Shown: positions 34,780 through 44,233, counted from the stretch's first letter. The stretch: DNA of 64,000 bases from Arenibacter sp040216555 (GCA_040216555.1 JAVJOW010000007.1:19774-83773); one strand, 5' to 3'. Made by a program: numbers and translations. The notes: generated by a model not told the origin, from the sequence alone.

Positions 34780-36348
34780 ATGAACCTCAATATTAAGGAC
34801 ACCTTTAATACTGAACTTCCCTCCGACCCTGTCCATGAAAATACCAGAAGACAGGTCATGCAGGCGTGTTTCTCTTTTGTTACACCAAAATCAACCTCAA
34901 AACCGAGCATAATCCATACCTCGAATGAATTGGCCAAGGATCTGGGGCTGACGGTTGCCGATCTTAAGTCCGAGGAATTCAAAAATATTTTTAGTGGAAA
35001 CTCGGTATTACCGGGCACCAATCCCTACGCCATGTGCTACGGAGGACACCAATTTGGTAACTGGGCAGGACAGCTGGGAGATGGCCGTGCCATTAATTTA
35101 TTTGAAGTTACCCACAATAATAAACAATGGGCACTACAACTTAAGGGTGCAGGGGAAACTCCCTTTTCCAGAACTGCCGATGGACTGGCGGTATTGCGTT
35201 CCTCTATCAGGGAATACTTGTGCAGTGAAGCCATGTACCACTTGGGAGTGCCTACTACCAGAGCGCTTTCCCTAGCGCTCACAGGAGACCAGGTACTAAG
35301 GGATGTGCTGTACAATGGCAACCCTGAATACGAAAAGGGAGCCGTGGTGTGCAGGGTGGCACCCACTTTTTTACGTTTTGGAAATTTTGAAATTTTTTCT
35401 GCAAGACAGGATAAAAAAAATTTAAAAACACTCGCGGATTATACTATAAGGCATTTCTTTCCCCATATAAAAGAAGGTACTAAGGAAGCTTATCTACAAT
35501 TTTTCAGGGAGGTCACCAACAATACCCTGGATATGATCATACACTGGCAACGGGTAGGCTTTGTACACGGGGTAATGAATACCGATAATATGTCCATTCT
35601 TGGTCTAACTATAGATTACGGTCCCTATGGATGGCTTGAGGGTTACGAAGAAGGATGGACCCCCAATACCACAGACCGACAGTATAAACGCTATAGATAT
35701 GGGAATCAAATAAACATTGGCCTTTGGAATCTTTATCAATTGGCAAATGCCCTCTTCCCTTTAATAGAGGATTCCAAAGCGCTTGAAGACATATTAATGG
35801 AATACCGTAATAATTATTCCACAAAATATCTCTCGATGATGAAATCTAAAATTGGTCTTTTCAAATCCGACGAAAATGACGCAGAGCTTTTGGGCAGATT
35901 GGAAGACAACTTACAATTGACAGAAACGGACATGACCATATTTTTTAGAAATCTTAACCGCATTACCAAGGATAGTCCTACAAATGAAGACTTTTTGGAT
36001 CCAGTAATGGATGCCTTTTACGCACCAGAAGAAGTGAAGGGAGATATCCTGGAAAAATGGAAGTTATGGTTTACCGATTATAAAAATAGATTGCAAAAAG
36101 AAAGTTTAAGCGACACGCAGAGAGCGAAAAAAATGAACGATGTAAACCCAAAATATGTTCTGAGAAATTACATGGCACAATTGGCCATAGATGATGCGGA
36201 TAAAGGGGATTACTCCTTATTGGATGAATTTTTTCAATTATTAAAAAATCCGTATCAAGAACAAACGCAGGCTGAAAAATGGTTTGCGAAGAGACCGGAA
36301 TGGGCAAGGCACAAAGTAGGTTGTTCCATGCTCTCCTGTAGCTCATAG
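34780..36348 (+). CDS. selO: Protein adenylyltransferase SelO
   Basis: SelO has a pseudokinase fold that binds ATP upside down and transfers AMP to Ser, Thr or Tyr of target proteins, with a role in oxidative stress. The 522-residue product has NPYAMCYGGHQFGNWAGQLGDGRA, LQLKGAGETPFSRTADG, the metal and catalytic segment HGVMNTDNMSI and IDYGPYGW. It ends in ...SCSS, where the Cys at the third-last place matches the selenocysteine of the human protein and the redox Cys of the E. coli one. The start is the ATG at 34780 (MNLNIKDTFN). Neighbours msrBA upstream fit a redox context. Confidence 0.95.
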   Translation: MNLNIKDTFNTELPSDPVHENTRRQVMQACFSFVTPKSTSKPSIIHTSNELAKDLGLTVADLKSEEFKNIFSGNSVLPGTNPYAMCYGGHQFGNWAGQLGDGRAINLFEVTHNNKQWALQLKGAGETPFSRTADGLAVLRSSIREYLCSEAMYHLGVPTTRALSLALTGDQVLRDVLYNGNPEYEKGAVVCRVAPTFLRFGNFEIFSARQDKKNLKTLADYTIRHFFPHIKEGTKEAYLQFFREVTNNTLDMIIHWQRVGFVHGVMNTDNMSILGLTIDYGPYGWLEGYEEGWTPNTTDRQYKRYRYGNQINIGLWNLYQLANALFPLIEDSKALEDILMEYRNNYSTKYLSMMKSKIGLFKSDENDAELLGRLEDNLQLTETDMTIFFRNLNRITKDSPTNEDFLDPVMDAFYAPEEVKGDILEKWKLWFTDYKNRLQKESLSDTQRAKKMNDVNPKYVLRNYMAQLAIDDADKGDYSLLDEFFQLLKNPYQEQTQAEKWFAKRPEWARHKVGCSMLSCSS

Positions 36349-36376
36349 ACCAGGGGCACCATTAACTCAAAGGCAA

Positions 36377-36634
36377 ATGCTATTAGAAAAAATAAAAGCC
36401 ATCCCATTGGGTTACTCTACCGTGCTGTTCCTTGGTAAAAAATATGCCCTTACCCGAACCGATTTTAATGAAGGAAGGAGCACCAAAGTATATGCAGAGG
36501 AATTGGGCGGCAAGGATTTCATCAGTTTTAACTTTTATATTTCGGAAAAGGGAGAGAAATTAAAACCTTGTGAAATGCCGGCCGAAAGGGTGATCTATTT
36601 TTTAACCAATTACAACTTATTGCAATCAAAATAA
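36377..36634 (+). CDS. Small conserved-looking protein of unknown function
   Basis: I do not recognise a named domain in this 85-residue protein. It has no signal peptide or membrane segment. The sequence alternates short strands and helices (GYSTVLFLGKKYALTRTDF, then KVYAEELGGKDFISFNFYI) and has one Cys (KPCEMPAERV). Codon use is like that of the neighbours. It begins 28 bp after selO and ends before a strong terminator, so it should be the last gene of the GNAT-selO unit. Its function may be linked to SelO, which is inference from position only. Confidence 0.7.
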   Translation: MLLEKIKAIPLGYSTVLFLGKKYALTRTDFNEGRSTKVYAEELGGKDFISFNFYISEKGEKLKPCEMPAERVIYFLTNYNLLQSK

Positions 36635-36653
36635 CAACAGGGTAATTCATAAA

Positions 36654-36678
36654 AAAACCTGCTCTTAGAGCAGGTTTT
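36654..36678. terminator. Bidirectional terminator between the selO unit and prc
   Basis: An 11-bp perfect stem (36654-36664 with 36668-36678, core CCTGCTC/GAGCAGG) and a three-base loop have A and T tracts on both sides, so it serves both convergent units. Confidence 0.9.
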
Positions 36679-36700
36679 AATTTATTATGATTATCTACAA

Positions 36701-38869
36701 TTAGCCTTTTACACTGGCCAATTTAGAATTCTTTATATTACTCAATTTAAGATCCTGTAATACATTAACAGCTTCCTCAACATAAACATCCTTGGCCAAA
36801 TCCTTATGCCAACGGTTGCGCTTTTCCCTTAATACGGAATCTTGGACAAACAACTCTTTTTCATATTGTAAAGATTCAAAGGTTAGGTGCGAATCGTAAT
36901 CCGAAATGGTTTTAAAATACTTGGCCTTTTCCTTATCCAATTCCAATCCCTTCTTATATTCATCATATTTCAAAGAAACAACAATTTCATCCTGTGCTTT
37001 TTTGATCCATTGCGCATTTTCCTCAATCAACTTTATTTGATTGTTCTGATCCATTCTTTTAGTGCTGTTGGCAATGGTGGACTCATAGTCAATATAACCA
37101 TCCCAAGGAGTATACTCCGCTGGGGAAATCTTATCCCAGGTCAAAGGATTTTCCTGATCCCTTTCCCCTAGGTCTATATAGCTATAGCGATCTGGAACAA
37201 CAACATCGCTCTTAACCCCTTCCAATTGGGTAGATCCTCCATTTATTCTGTAGAATTTTTGGGTAGTAAGTTTTATAGCTCCAAGATCTCCGTGCTCATT
37301 ACCTCTTACAATATTCTCCAAGGGGATTACATTTTGAACGGTTCCCTTACCGAAGGTTTGTTTGCTACCGATAACCACGCCTCTTTTATAATCTTGAATG
37401 GCCGCTGCCAAAATTTCCGATGCAGAAGCCGATAACTCATTTACCAAAATCACCAAAGGTCCATCCCATTGAATACGTTCGTCCTTATCATTATAAACTT
37501 CCGGTTTTTTATCGGTTGACCTTACCTGTACAATTGGTCCGTCCTTAATAAATAACCCAGCCATTTCAACAACTGTTTTAAGGGATCCGCCACCATTATC
37601 ACGTAGGTCCAGGATTAGTCCCTCGGCTCCGGCCTGTTTTAATCTTTCCACTTCTTGGGCCACGTCCGTTGCGGCGTTTCTTTCATTATAGTCCTCAAAA
37701 TCCACATAAAACTTGGGTAGATTGATAAGTCCATATTTTTGGTTGCCCTTTATTATGGCCGCAGATTTGGCATAAGACTCCTCCAATTCCACCACATCAC
37801 GGGTAAGGGAGATTACCACTAGGGAACCATCCACTTTTCTAACCGTCAAATCCACGACAGTTCCTTTGGGGCCTTTTATAAACTTAATGGCATCATCCAA
37901 ACGCATACCCACAATATCGACCGGTGCTTCCCCATTTTGACCAACTTTTAGTATCTCATCACCAACTTCCAATTGCTGATCTCTCCATACGGGTCCGCCG
38001 GATATAATCTCTACTATTTTGGTCTGATCTTTTTTCTTTTGAAGTCGGGCACCAATACCCTCAAATTTACCAGACATACTGGTATCAAATTTTTCTTTGT
38101 CGTCCGGAGCAAAATAGAAGGTGTGTGGGTCAAATACCTCAACTATAGTATTTAGATATTGTACAAACCAATCCTTGCGCTCCAAGTCATCCACAAAATC
38201 GAAATAATCATCCAAGGTGTTTTTGGTAGATTCCCTTGCAGCCTTTTCAGCTTCCGCTGGTGTTAATGGTCCGTCAGCACTGTTTTCCTCTTCAAAAACC
38301 ACAGGCTCATCCCCGTCAGCTCCCGCCTTGGCAGATTCCTTGTTCAAATTCAATTTGGAATCGTAAGTACCCAAAGTGGCATATTTTAACTGCTTTCTCC
38401 AACGCTCTTTCAAATCTTTGCGAGAGTCCACATATCCTTGGCCATCGTAATTGATTTCAATGGTTTCGTCCACCGAGTAATCAAAAGGTTCATCCAAAAC
38501 CTCTTTATAAATTTCCTTGGCGTCCCCCATTCGCTTCAATAGGCGCTCGTAAACCATGTCGAAAAAAGTTATGTCGGTATTCTTTATCTGATCATCCAAC
38601 TGAAACTTATATTTTTCAAATTCCTGAATGTCGCTTTCCAAGAAATATCTTTTAGTGGGATCCAAAACATCCAAAAAGCCTTCAAAAACATTAACGGAAA
38701 AATCATCGTCAATATCTTTTGGCTGGTAATGGCCGCGTTCCAATACATAGGTAATAAGGTCCAACAACAATTTGTCCTTGTCATCTGTTTCAAATGATTT
38801 GTTGGTAAAACTGCATGAAGCTACCGCAACAAGCATTACAATCAATGCGTAGGCTAAATTTCTTTTCAT
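36701..38869 (-). CDS. prc: Tail-specific protease Prc (S41 family), lipoprotein
   Basis: Prc cleaves periplasmic proteins from the C-terminus and helps control cell-wall hydrolases. The 722-residue product has a lipobox with Cys19 (VAVASC). An N-terminal helical domain runs to about 240. The PDZ domain is near 265-350 (KFEGIGARLQKKKD, EVGDEILKVGQ). The S41 core has the Ser-Lys dyad Ser482 (LSASASEIL) and Lys508 (TFGKGTVQ), with Asp493 as the third residue in QDYKRG. A C-terminal helical domain (DUF3340-like) follows. The E. coli protein is similar in length but not a lipoprotein. It is transcribed alone, divergent from surE. Confidence 0.95.
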   Translation of the reverse strand: MKRNLAYALIVMLVAVASCSFTNKSFETDDKDKLLLDLITYVLERGHYQPKDIDDDFSVNVFEGFLDVLDPTKRYFLESDIQEFEKYKFQLDDQIKNTDITFFDMVYERLLKRMGDAKEIYKEVLDEPFDYSVDETIEINYDGQGYVDSRKDLKERWRKQLKYATLGTYDSKLNLNKESAKAGADGDEPVVFEEENSADGPLTPAEAEKAARESTKNTLDDYFDFVDDLERKDWFVQYLNTIVEVFDPHTFYFAPDDKEKFDTSMSGKFEGIGARLQKKKDQTKIVEIISGGPVWRDQQLEVGDEILKVGQNGEAPVDIVGMRLDDAIKFIKGPKGTVVDLTVRKVDGSLVVISLTRDVVELEESYAKSAAIIKGNQKYGLINLPKFYVDFEDYNERNAATDVAQEVERLKQAGAEGLILDLRDNGGGSLKTVVEMAGLFIKDGPIVQVRSTDKKPEVYNDKDERIQWDGPLVILVNELSASASEILAAAIQDYKRGVVIGSKQTFGKGTVQNVIPLENIVRGNEHGDLGAIKLTTQKFYRINGGSTQLEGVKSDVVVPDRYSYIDLGERDQENPLTWDKISPAEYTPWDGYIDYESTIANSTKRMDQNNQIKLIEENAQWIKKAQDEIVVSLKYDEYKKGLELDKEKAKYFKTISDYDSHLTFESLQYEKELFVQDSVLREKRNRWHKDLAKDVYVEEAVNVLQDLKLSNIKNSKLASVKG

Positions 38870-39198
38870 CTAATTTTTTTTATTGTTTTCCACATTTGGA
38901 GCAATTTTGTAAACAGAAACCACTCCCCCCATTTTCTAATTTTACAATCATCTAAAATTAATCAAACCACCTCTGCAATCCAAGTTTTGCCTTTTAAAAG
39001 TGGTTAAATGTGCCAATTACTCTAAGATAACGAAAAAATCGTGCCATATTATACCGATATGCCATTAATCTTTTGTTAATATCTCAAATGCCTAGGACAC
39101 TGACAAAGGTTGGAAGTATATTGTCCTTTCCATTAATTCAATGTAAAATTTCAGTACATACCCTTCTTAATACAAAAAGCGATAATAGATTAAAAACG
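38870..39198. other. Longest gene-free stretch, between prc and surE
   Basis: No coding frame with family similarity lies here on either strand, nor a tRNA or clear hairpin. It is AT-rich and must hold the prc promoter, for which I find no exact TAnnTTTG. A C-run is seen at about 38935. A small RNA cannot be excluded. Confidence 0.5.
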
Positions 39199-39206
39199 TA
39201 TTTTTG
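39199..39206 (+). promoter_or_regulatory. -7 promoter element of surE
   Basis: TATTTTTG matches TAnnTTTG exactly, 18 bp before the surE ATG. It overlaps the start of a longer open frame and so supports the ATG at 39225. Confidence 0.55.
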
Positions 39207-39224
39207 CAGCATAAATTATATTCC

Positions 39225-40004
39225 ATGGCGAAACCTTTGATCCTTGTCACCAACGACGACGGAATTACAGCTCCTGGCCTTAGGGCGCTGATTCGATTTA
39301 TGATGGAATTGGGGGAGGTAGTCGTAGTGGCTCCGGACAGCCCTCAATCTGGAATGGGGCACGCCATAACCATAGACAACACCCTATATATAAAAAAGAT
39401 TAAAGTAGATTTGGAAAACGGTGCAAATGAAGAATACAGCTGTAGCGGAACTCCGGCCGACTGCGTTAAACTTGGCCTACAGGAACTTCTGGGTAGAAAA
39501 CCCGATCTATGTGTTAGCGGTATAAACCATGGATCCAATTCCTCTATCAATGTTATTTACTCCGGTACTATGAGTGCTGCTATTGAAGCTGGTATTGAAG
39601 GTATACCGGCCATTGGTTTTTCCCTGTGCGATTATTCCTGGAATGCCAACTTTGAGGCCAGCAAGGAGGCAGTTCAAAAAATAGTCCGGGAGGCCTTAAG
39701 AAATGGTATTCCCAATGGAGTTGTACTCAACGTTAATATTCCCAAAACCGACAATAAGGAACCCAAAGGTATAAAAATTTGCAGGCAGGCCCGAGCCAAC
39801 TGGAAAGAGAAATTTGATAAAAGAACCAACCCCAGTGGAAAGGAATATTACTGGTTAACGGGAGAATTTGAACTGTTGGACAAGGGAGAGGATACGGACG
39901 AATATGCTCTGTCCCAAGATTATGTTTCAGTTGTCCCCACGCAATTTGACCTAACGGCACACCACGCCATTCAACATATTAACAATTGGAAACTAAATGA
40001 TTAA
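39225..40004 (+). CDS. surE: 5'-nucleotidase/exopolyphosphatase SurE
   Basis: SurE is a cytosolic, metal-dependent phosphatase that acts on nucleoside 5'- and 3'-monophosphates. The 259-residue product opens MAKPLILVTNDDGITAPGL, with the Asp pair of the metal site. Conserved DSPQSGMGHAITI, SGTPADCVKLGL, GINHGSNSSINVIYSGTMSAA follow, the last with the Asn that completes the site. The ATG at 39225 is chosen because the seven codons before it overlap the promoter. It overlaps the next gene by 8 bp. Confidence 0.96.
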   Translation: MAKPLILVTNDDGITAPGLRALIRFMMELGEVVVVAPDSPQSGMGHAITIDNTLYIKKIKVDLENGANEEYSCSGTPADCVKLGLQELLGRKPDLCVSGINHGSNSSINVIYSGTMSAAIEAGIEGIPAIGFSLCDYSWNANFEASKEAVQKIVREALRNGIPNGVVLNVNIPKTDNKEPKGIKICRQARANWKEKFDKRTNPSGKEYYWLTGEFELLDKGEDTDEYALSQDYVSVVPTQFDLTAHHAIQHINNWKLND

Positions 40005-40278
40005 AAAAGAAATATTAATTGGATTAATAGTTGGTCTCATTGCCAATACCATTGGAACTTTAATGTATATATTGATCTTCTCGGACTTCGGCATCGTGGA
40101 AACCTACCAGGCCGCCGTTCAACAGGGACATATAGGCAGTTTATTGGCGCTAGGGGCCATTCTTAACTTGGTTGCCTTTTTTGGTTTTTTAAAAATTCGT
40201 AGGGATTATAGGGCAAGGGGTGTTATGATCGCCACCCTTTTGACCGCTATGCTAATATTGTATTATAAAGTTTTTTAA
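39997..40278 (+). CDS. Small three-helix membrane protein, unknown function
   Basis: The 93-residue product starts with Lys-Lys and has three hydrophobic segments at about 6-28, 44-63 and 73-91. The loop between the last two is basic (KIRRDYRARG), placing it in the cytoplasm. I recognise no family with a known role. It overlaps surE by 8 bp and precedes lpxB by 54 bp, so it is probably co-expressed with both. Confidence 0.75.
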   Translation: MIKKEILIGLIVGLIANTIGTLMYILIFSDFGIVETYQAAVQQGHIGSLLALGAILNLVAFFGFLKIRRDYRARGVMIATLLTAMLILYYKVF

Positions 40279-40332
40279 CATCGGGCTTGGGGCTATTTAT
40301 CTCAGTACTAATGAACCACAGAAACTAAACGG

Positions 40333-41457
40333 ATGAAATACTATATCATCGCTGGCGAGGCATCGGGGGACCTTCACGGGTCCAACCTCATAAAAGCCAT
40401 TAAAAAACAGGATTCGGATGCTGACATTCGTTGTTGGGGCGGCGATTTAATGAAAGCCGCCGGAGGCGACTTGATAAAGCATTACAAGGAAATGGCCTTT
40501 ATGGGCTTTCTAGAGGTGATATCAAATATCAATCAAATCTTTAAAAATATCGCCTTTTGCAAAGAAGATATCAGCGATTTTAATCCAGATGTAATTGTCT
40601 TTATAGATTATTCCGGCTTTAATCTTAGAATCGCCTCTTGGGCAAAAAAGAACAAATTTAGGACGAATTATTATATTTCTCCGCAAATATGGGCCTCTCG
40701 GGAGGGCAGAATACATAAGATAAAAAGGGATATTGATGCCATGCACGTAATTCTTCCTTTTGAAAAGGAATTTTATGAAAAGAAACACCACTACCCCGTT
40801 AATTTTGTTGGCCATCCTCTTATAGACGCTATTGGGAACATTCCCAGGACCAGTGATAAAAAATTTAGGGTAGAGAACAATTTGGATTTGCAAAAGCCCA
40901 TTATTGCCCTGTTACCGGGAAGCAGAAAACAGGAGGTTCAAAAAATGCTTACCCTTATGTTATCGGTTACAAAATCTTTCCCCAAATTTCAATTTGTAAT
41001 TGCAGGGGCACCCAGTTTGGATCTGGAGTTTTACCAGCCCTTTCTAAAATCGTCCCAAGTAAGTCTTATTTCCAACAAGACCTATGATTTATTGAGCCTA
41101 TCCTATGCCGCCCTGGTGACCAGCGGGACCGCCACCTTGGAAACGGCCCTTTTTAAGATACCCCAAGTGGTCTGTTACCGTGCCAATTGGATATCCTATC
41201 AAATTGCTAAAAGGATTATTACCCTTAAGTTTATTTCCCTAGTGAATCTTATAATGGATAAAGAGGTAGTAAAAGAACTTATCCAAGGAGAGCTGAATAC
41301 CAAAAACCTAGCCAAGGAGCTCGATAAAATTTTGAACGGGCCCGAAAGAAAGAAGCAGTTTGAAGCCTATTATGAATTGGAAAAAAAACTAGGAGGCAAG
41401 GGCGCCAGTGAAAAAGCAGCATCCCTAATAATCCAAAGTGCCCAATTGGATCATTGA
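40333..41457 (+). CDS. lpxB: Lipid-A-disaccharide synthase LpxB
   Basis: LpxB joins UDP-diacylglucosamine to lipid X to form the lipid A disaccharide on the inner membrane face. The 374-residue product is of GT19 type. It begins YYIIAGEASGDLHGSNLI and carries FMGFLEVISNI, DVIVFIDYSGFNLRIA, YYISPQIWASREGRI, FVGHPLIDAI, IALLPGSRKQEV and TSGTATLETALFKIPQVVCYR, the standard donor-binding series. The length is normal. It fits with lptC and lptE elsewhere in the window. Confidence 0.97.
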   Translation: MKYYIIAGEASGDLHGSNLIKAIKKQDSDADIRCWGGDLMKAAGGDLIKHYKEMAFMGFLEVISNINQIFKNIAFCKEDISDFNPDVIVFIDYSGFNLRIASWAKKNKFRTNYYISPQIWASREGRIHKIKRDIDAMHVILPFEKEFYEKKHHYPVNFVGHPLIDAIGNIPRTSDKKFRVENNLDLQKPIIALLPGSRKQEVQKMLTLMLSVTKSFPKFQFVIAGAPSLDLEFYQPFLKSSQVSLISNKTYDLLSLSYAALVTSGTATLETALFKIPQVVCYRANWISYQIAKRIITLKFISLVNLIMDKEVVKELIQGELNTKNLAKELDKILNGPERKKQFEAYYELEKKLGGKGASEKAASLIIQSAQLDH

Positions 41458-41610
41458 AAATTTATGATGCTTCATGGAACAACGGTTTCCCTGTTTTTAA
41501 CCATCACGAAACCGATTTTCCTATGGATGGAAAAGCCAATTATTGACGATTTAACTTGAGGTAGTTATAAGGGTTTTCCGAAAAAAATGACGGATTTTAA
41601 ATTAATTAAT

Positions 41611-41618
41611 TAAATTTG
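41611..41618 (+). promoter_or_regulatory. -7 promoter element of the C40 peptidase gene
   Basis: TAAATTTG matches TAnnTTTG exactly, 28 bp before the ATG. The 150 bp upstream, after lpxB, show nothing else of note. Confidence 0.5.
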
Positions 41619-41646
41619 ATATCCAAGAGCACTAACTTTTACTTGG

Positions 41647-42207
41647 ATGATCCAAAGATTTCTTTCTTTATTTCTAATCGTTTTACTAGTTGGCTGCAGT
41701 GCGGCCAAGAAAAAAAATGCCTCTCGCGAAGAAAGAAAAATAACCGTAGCAGCTTCCGAAAAACCAACCGAAATTAAAGGTGAGACTCCTTTAGGCGAGG
41801 AATCCATAAACAAACCAGCGAACAAAATAACCGAGCAGATCATAAATACCGCATTAACATTTTCGGGCACCCGCTATAAGTTTGGGGGCACAACCAAAAA
41901 AGGTATGGATTGCTCCGGATTGCTTTATGTTGCCTTTGGGGAGCATGATATTCAATTGCCACGGGCCTCTTATCAAATGGCAGAGGAAGCGCAAAAAATA
42001 AATTTAAAGGAGGTTAGCAAGGGCGATCTACTTTTTTTTGGGACCTCCAGAAGAAAAAACAACATAAACCATGTAGGCCTGGTAGTCCAGGTAGACGGGA
42101 ATGAAATAAAATTCATTCATTCCACCTCATCCCGAGGTGTTATAGTTTCCTCTTTGCAGGAGGGTTATTGGAACTATGCCTTTATAAAGGCTGCCCGGAT
42201 CCTGTAG
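41647..42207 (+). CDS. NlpC/P60 (C40) peptidoglycan endopeptidase lipoprotein
   Basis: The 186-residue product is a lipoprotein (Cys17 in LLVGCSAAKK) with one NlpC/P60 domain that cuts the gamma-D-Glu to diamino acid bond of peptidoglycan. The catalytic Cys is in GMDCSGLLYVAF, followed by LPRASYQMAE and GDLLFFG. The catalytic His is in NNINHVGLVVQ, and the third polar residue is the His of FIHSTSSRGV. Between the lipobox and the domain lies a Lys/Glu-rich linker. It ends 1 bp before comEC, so the two are co-transcribed. Confidence 0.93.
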   Translation: MIQRFLSLFLIVLLVGCSAAKKKNASREERKITVAASEKPTEIKGETPLGEESINKPANKITEQIINTALTFSGTRYKFGGTTKKGMDCSGLLYVAFGEHDIQLPRASYQMAEEAQKINLKEVSKGDLLFFGTSRRKNNINHVGLVVQVDGNEIKFIHSTSSRGVIVSSLQEGYWNYAFIKAARIL

Positions 42208-42208
42208 G

Positions 42209-44233
42209 ATGCGTTTGCTTCAGTTCACAACCGTAAAGCTTACTTTGTGCCTGATCTGTGGAATTTTAATTGGATATTACCTACGTCCGTCTCTTCCAAT
42301 ATCTTTTTCATTAACGGTAGCTTCATTGATCCTATTGGGAGTTGTATTTGTCTATTACCGTAAACTGCCCACATTCCTTTTTGCACTTTTCACGGGACTT
42401 TTGACCATAGCCATTGGCATATTCAGCATAGCCCTAAGTGAGTCGCACAATCTTGGTCAGCATTATAGCCAACAGAATCTTAACATAAATAGGGGCTATA
42501 CCTTAAAAATTCGCGAAGTATTAAAGGCCAATGGCTTTTCGGATAGGTACGTGGCCCACGTTAAGAGTATGGACAGCTTAAAGGTTAGCGGTAAAATACT
42601 ATTGAATATAGCTACGGATTCTTCGATTAGGTCCCTAAAGGTCGATGACGAAATATTGGCCTTCACCACCCTGTACCCTATTACACCCCCATTAAACCCA
42701 CATCAGTTCAATTACAAAAAATACCTTTCCAATATTGGAATAAGGCATCAGGTAAAACTTGCAGGAAACGACTATTACTTAATGCCCCAGGCCTCCGCAA
42801 CCATCTTTGGAATAGCGCATAAAATAAGGGATCATATCATTCGAAATTTAAAAAAAGAAGATTTTGGCGCTGAAGAATTGGGTGTTATCCAGGCCCTTCT
42901 CCTTGGGCAGCGAAATGAAATTACTGCGGAAATCGACACCGACTATAAGGATGCAGGAGCCTATCACATTTTGGCCTTGTCCGGTTTACATATCGGAATT
43001 CTTTTGGGATTGCTCCATTTTTTATTGAGACCATTGGAACTCCTACCAAAAGTAAGAACCATAAAACTGATTGTTATTGTCTTGCTTTTATGGGCTTTTG
43101 CCCTCTTGGCCGGGCTTTCTGCTTCCATTCTAAGGGCTACAACCATGTTTACCTTTGTAGCCTACGCCCTGTACTTGAACAGGCCTACAAGTCATTTTAA
43201 CATCTTGGCATTGTCACTGTTTTTTATTTTACTGCTGTTGGATCCGCTACTATTATTTCAGGTAGGATTTCAATTAAGTTATGCCGCTGTTTTTGCTATT
43301 GTCTGGATATACCCCTTATTGCAAAAACTCTGGAATCCACAATATTGGATTATAAAAAAGGGTTGGGAGTTAGTTTCCGTAAGTATTGCTGCTCAATTGG
43401 GAGTATTCCCTATAAGTCTGTTTTACTTTCATCAATTCCCGGGACTGTTTTTAATTTCAAGCCTATTGATCCTTCCTTTTTTAACCTTTATTTTAGGGTT
43501 TGGAATATTGGTAATAGCACTGTCCCTGGCCAACGGTTTACCTTCTCTTCTTGTTACCATCTACAACACTGTAATACGTTTGATGAATTCGATTATTGGA
43601 CTGGTTGCCCAGCAGGAAAATTTTCTTTTTAAAAATATTTCTTTTGATGCCATTCAATTAATTCTCAGTTATGGCATTATAATAACAATAGTAACCGTCT
43701 TTATTAAAGCTTCCTACAAAAGGGTAGTCGTCTTCCTAGTGTTTGTCCTTTGCTTCCAATCCTATATTCTGGGCATTAGACACCTTGCAGAAAACAAGGA
43801 ATCCCTGGTGATAGGACATATTGTCCGCCATAGTGTCCTAATCCATCAAACAGGCCAAAAACTTACGGTCTTTTCCACCAGCCCCAAAGCTACTGTAAGA
43901 ATGGCCAACGATTATGCCATTGCCCAAAACATTTTAGAGTTGCAACATCGACCTTTAAAAAACAGCTATCTAATTGGTGGGAAGAGAATGGTTATTCTGG
44001 ATAGTTACAATATGGGCCTTCCAATAAATTATGAAGTATCTACATTAGTATTGACCCAATCCCCTAAAATTAATTTAGAGAGGCTTTTGGACTCAATTGC
44101 GCCCAATATTGTTATTGCAGATGGCAGCAATTATAAAAGTTATATATCTCGATGGAAAGCAACATGCCATAAAAAAAAGCTGCCATTTCACGATACGGCT
44201 GAAAAAGGTGCATTTCTCTATACTTGGCAGTAG
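42209..44233 (+). CDS. comEC: ComEC/Rec2-family DNA-uptake channel without active MBL domain
   Basis: ComEC forms the inner-membrane channel for single-stranded DNA in natural transformation. The 674-residue product has an N-terminal membrane part and an OB-like domain (DUF4131, about 30-190). The competence domain of about eight helices begins at the motif DAGAYHILALSGLHIGILLG. The C-terminal region after about residue 520 still has the strands of the usual metallo-beta-lactamase domain (LVIGHIVRHSVLIHQTGQK, IVIADGSNY) but not its HxHxDH metal motif, so it cannot be the usual nuclease. It abuts the convergent POT gene with no base between the stops. Confidence 0.92.
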   Translation: MRLLQFTTVKLTLCLICGILIGYYLRPSLPISFSLTVASLILLGVVFVYYRKLPTFLFALFTGLLTIAIGIFSIALSESHNLGQHYSQQNLNINRGYTLKIREVLKANGFSDRYVAHVKSMDSLKVSGKILLNIATDSSIRSLKVDDEILAFTTLYPITPPLNPHQFNYKKYLSNIGIRHQVKLAGNDYYLMPQASATIFGIAHKIRDHIIRNLKKEDFGAEELGVIQALLLGQRNEITAEIDTDYKDAGAYHILALSGLHIGILLGLLHFLLRPLELLPKVRTIKLIVIVLLLWAFALLAGLSASILRATTMFTFVAYALYLNRPTSHFNILALSLFFILLLLDPLLLFQVGFQLSYAAVFAIVWIYPLLQKLWNPQYWIIKKGWELVSVSIAAQLGVFPISLFYFHQFPGLFLISSLLILPFLTFILGFGILVIALSLANGLPSLLVTIYNTVIRLMNSIIGLVAQQENFLFKNISFDAIQLILSYGIIITIVTVFIKASYKRVVVFLVFVLCFQSYILGIRHLAENKESLVIGHIVRHSVLIHQTGQKLTVFSTSPKATVRMANDYAIAQNILELQHRPLKNSYLIGGKRMVILDSYNMGLPINYEVSTLVLTQSPKINLERLLDSIAPNIVIADGSNYKSYISRWKATCHKKKLPFHDTAEKGAFLYTWQ

